Assembly (NCBI GenBank): GCA_024277835.1
Contig: JAJRUK010000334.1
Location: 1-6,819 of the forward strand
Length of the DNA: 6,819 nt
Source: Planctomycetota bacterium
GTDB taxonomy: Bacteria > Planctomycetota > Phycisphaerae > UBA1845
Direction: 5' to 3'
Shown here: in pieces, positions 6,454 through 6,819 of the stretch
Layout: each line of letters begins with the position of its first letter
How positions within the stretch are numbered: the stretch's first letter is position 1
Notes under the pieces: model-generated
What the model was told of the DNA's origin: nothing
Databases searched by the model: none
What the model saw: the letters and a program-made list of their open reading frames with translations, nothing else
Translations under genes and position numbers: made by a program

Positions 6454-6487
6454 GGGAGCGAGTCCATGTGGCTCGCTTCCTTTTTTT
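6454..6487 (+). terminator. Rho-independent terminator 2, tandem to the first
   Basis: GGGAGCGAG (6454-6462) pairs with CTCGCTTCC (6472-6480) with one wobble, and seven T follow at 6481-6487. It stands 31 bases after the first terminator and gives a double stop on the + strand. Confidence 0.88.
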
Positions 6488-6782
6488 GCGCACTTTGGTT
6501 TCACAAACGGGTATGAGTAGCGGGGCACGGTTGCTGTGGACGTGACGATACGATCGACGCTGAGTTTCTTGATGCAGTCTTGAACAGGGTTGTCGAGTGT
6601 TCGGGTGACACAGCGCTCGCTTACGTGGCCAAGCTTGTAGGGAGAACGTAGCGGACGCTTTTTTGGGAAGCAGCATGCGATAACGCTTCACAGTTATGCG
6701 TAGCGTCACGGAGTAGGGGGCGTCCTTGAGTCTCCGATGCTCAGCGTAGGCTAAAGTGCTTAGCGCCCAAGTGGTACGGGCA
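6488..6782. other. Intergenic region without a supported gene
   Basis: No gene with a start codon, ribosome binding site and recognisable product is visible on either strand. A start-less open stretch at 6517-6651 encodes 44 residues, including DAEFLDAVLNRVVE and SGDTALAYVAKLVGRT, that look protein-like. It may be a gene remnant or chance. Several short inverted repeats occur, such as ATAAC/GTTAT at about 6680-6697 and GCTAA/TTAGC at about 6750-6765. None matches a known RNA that I recognise. Confidence 0.4.
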
Positions 6783-6812
6783 CCCCCTTACGAAGGGGGG
6801 ATTGAGGGGGGG
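6783..6812. repeat. G/C-rich palindromic repeat at the window end
   Basis: CCCCCTT (6783-6789) pairs with AAGGGGG (6793-6799) around an ACG loop, followed by ATTGAGGGGGGG to 6812. The layout (C-run, short loop, G-run, ATTGA, second G-run) resembles dispersed intergenic palindromes seen in several environmental bacterial genomes. Membership in a multi-copy family cannot be tested within this window, and the element may continue past its end. Confidence 0.45.
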
Positions 6813-6819
6813 CACGCCA

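Noticed and set aside
4228..6528. A 766-codon open frame on the - strand
   Set aside because: It lies antisense to the IPTL-CTERM gene, reads through both terminators, and its product is a low-complexity Arg/Thr/Val-rich sequence without domains. The sense frame has a signal peptide, Cys repeats and a sorting signal, so the antisense frame is a by-product of strong codon bias.
4047..6687. The 12-mer TGCGATAACGCT at 4047-4058 and again at 6676-6687
   Set aside because: Both copies are intergenic, but one shared 12-mer in nearly 7 kb is expected by chance and the flanks do not match.
6263..6709. A 148-codon open frame on the - strand over the 3' end of the IPTL-CTERM gene and the intergenic region
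   Set aside because: It spans both terminator hairpins and the sense sorting signal, and its Arg-rich sequence has no family features.

Overview
The window most likely comes from a planctomycete-type bacterium, probably of the Phycisphaerae. This is inferred from gene content, not from a marker gene. The supporting features are a zinc-ribbon bactofilin, a lipoprotein that joins a sulfatase-like domain to many TPR repeats, and a secreted protein with four Cys-rich 'GACC' repeats ending in an IPTL-CTERM sorting signal. DNA is moderately GC-rich and all four genes lie on the + strand. No mobile element, CRISPR array, rRNA or tRNA is visible.

Layout. 1-405 is the 3' part of a zinc-ribbon bactofilin gene that starts before the window. 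513-3146 encodes an 877-residue lipoprotein with an alkaline-phosphatase-superfamily (sulfatase-like) domain and about ten TPRs; it appears to have its own promoter and a leaderless start. 3322-4020 encodes a membrane protein matching only the transmembrane part of apolipoprotein N-acyltransferase (Lnt), with its own promoter and ribosome binding site; its 3' end may be frameshifted. 4207-6363 encodes a 718-residue secreted Cys-rich IPTL-CTERM protein, followed by two tandem intrinsic terminators. 6488-6819 has no convincing gene and ends in a G/C-rich palindromic repeat.

How the parts relate. The spacing (107, 175 and 186 bp between genes) and separate promoter candidates argue against one tight operon. 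All four products could concern the cell envelope: a cytoskeletal polymer, an envelope-anchored hydrolase or transferase, an Lnt-related membrane protein and a surface-sorted protein. That common theme is inference. The strongest oddities are a nonamer repeat present in opposite orientations inside two neighbouring genes (a 20-bp perfect inverted match), a Thr in place of the sulfatase Cys/Ser, and the Lnt-like protein lacking the catalytic nitrilase domain. I do not see clear evidence of an entirely new system.
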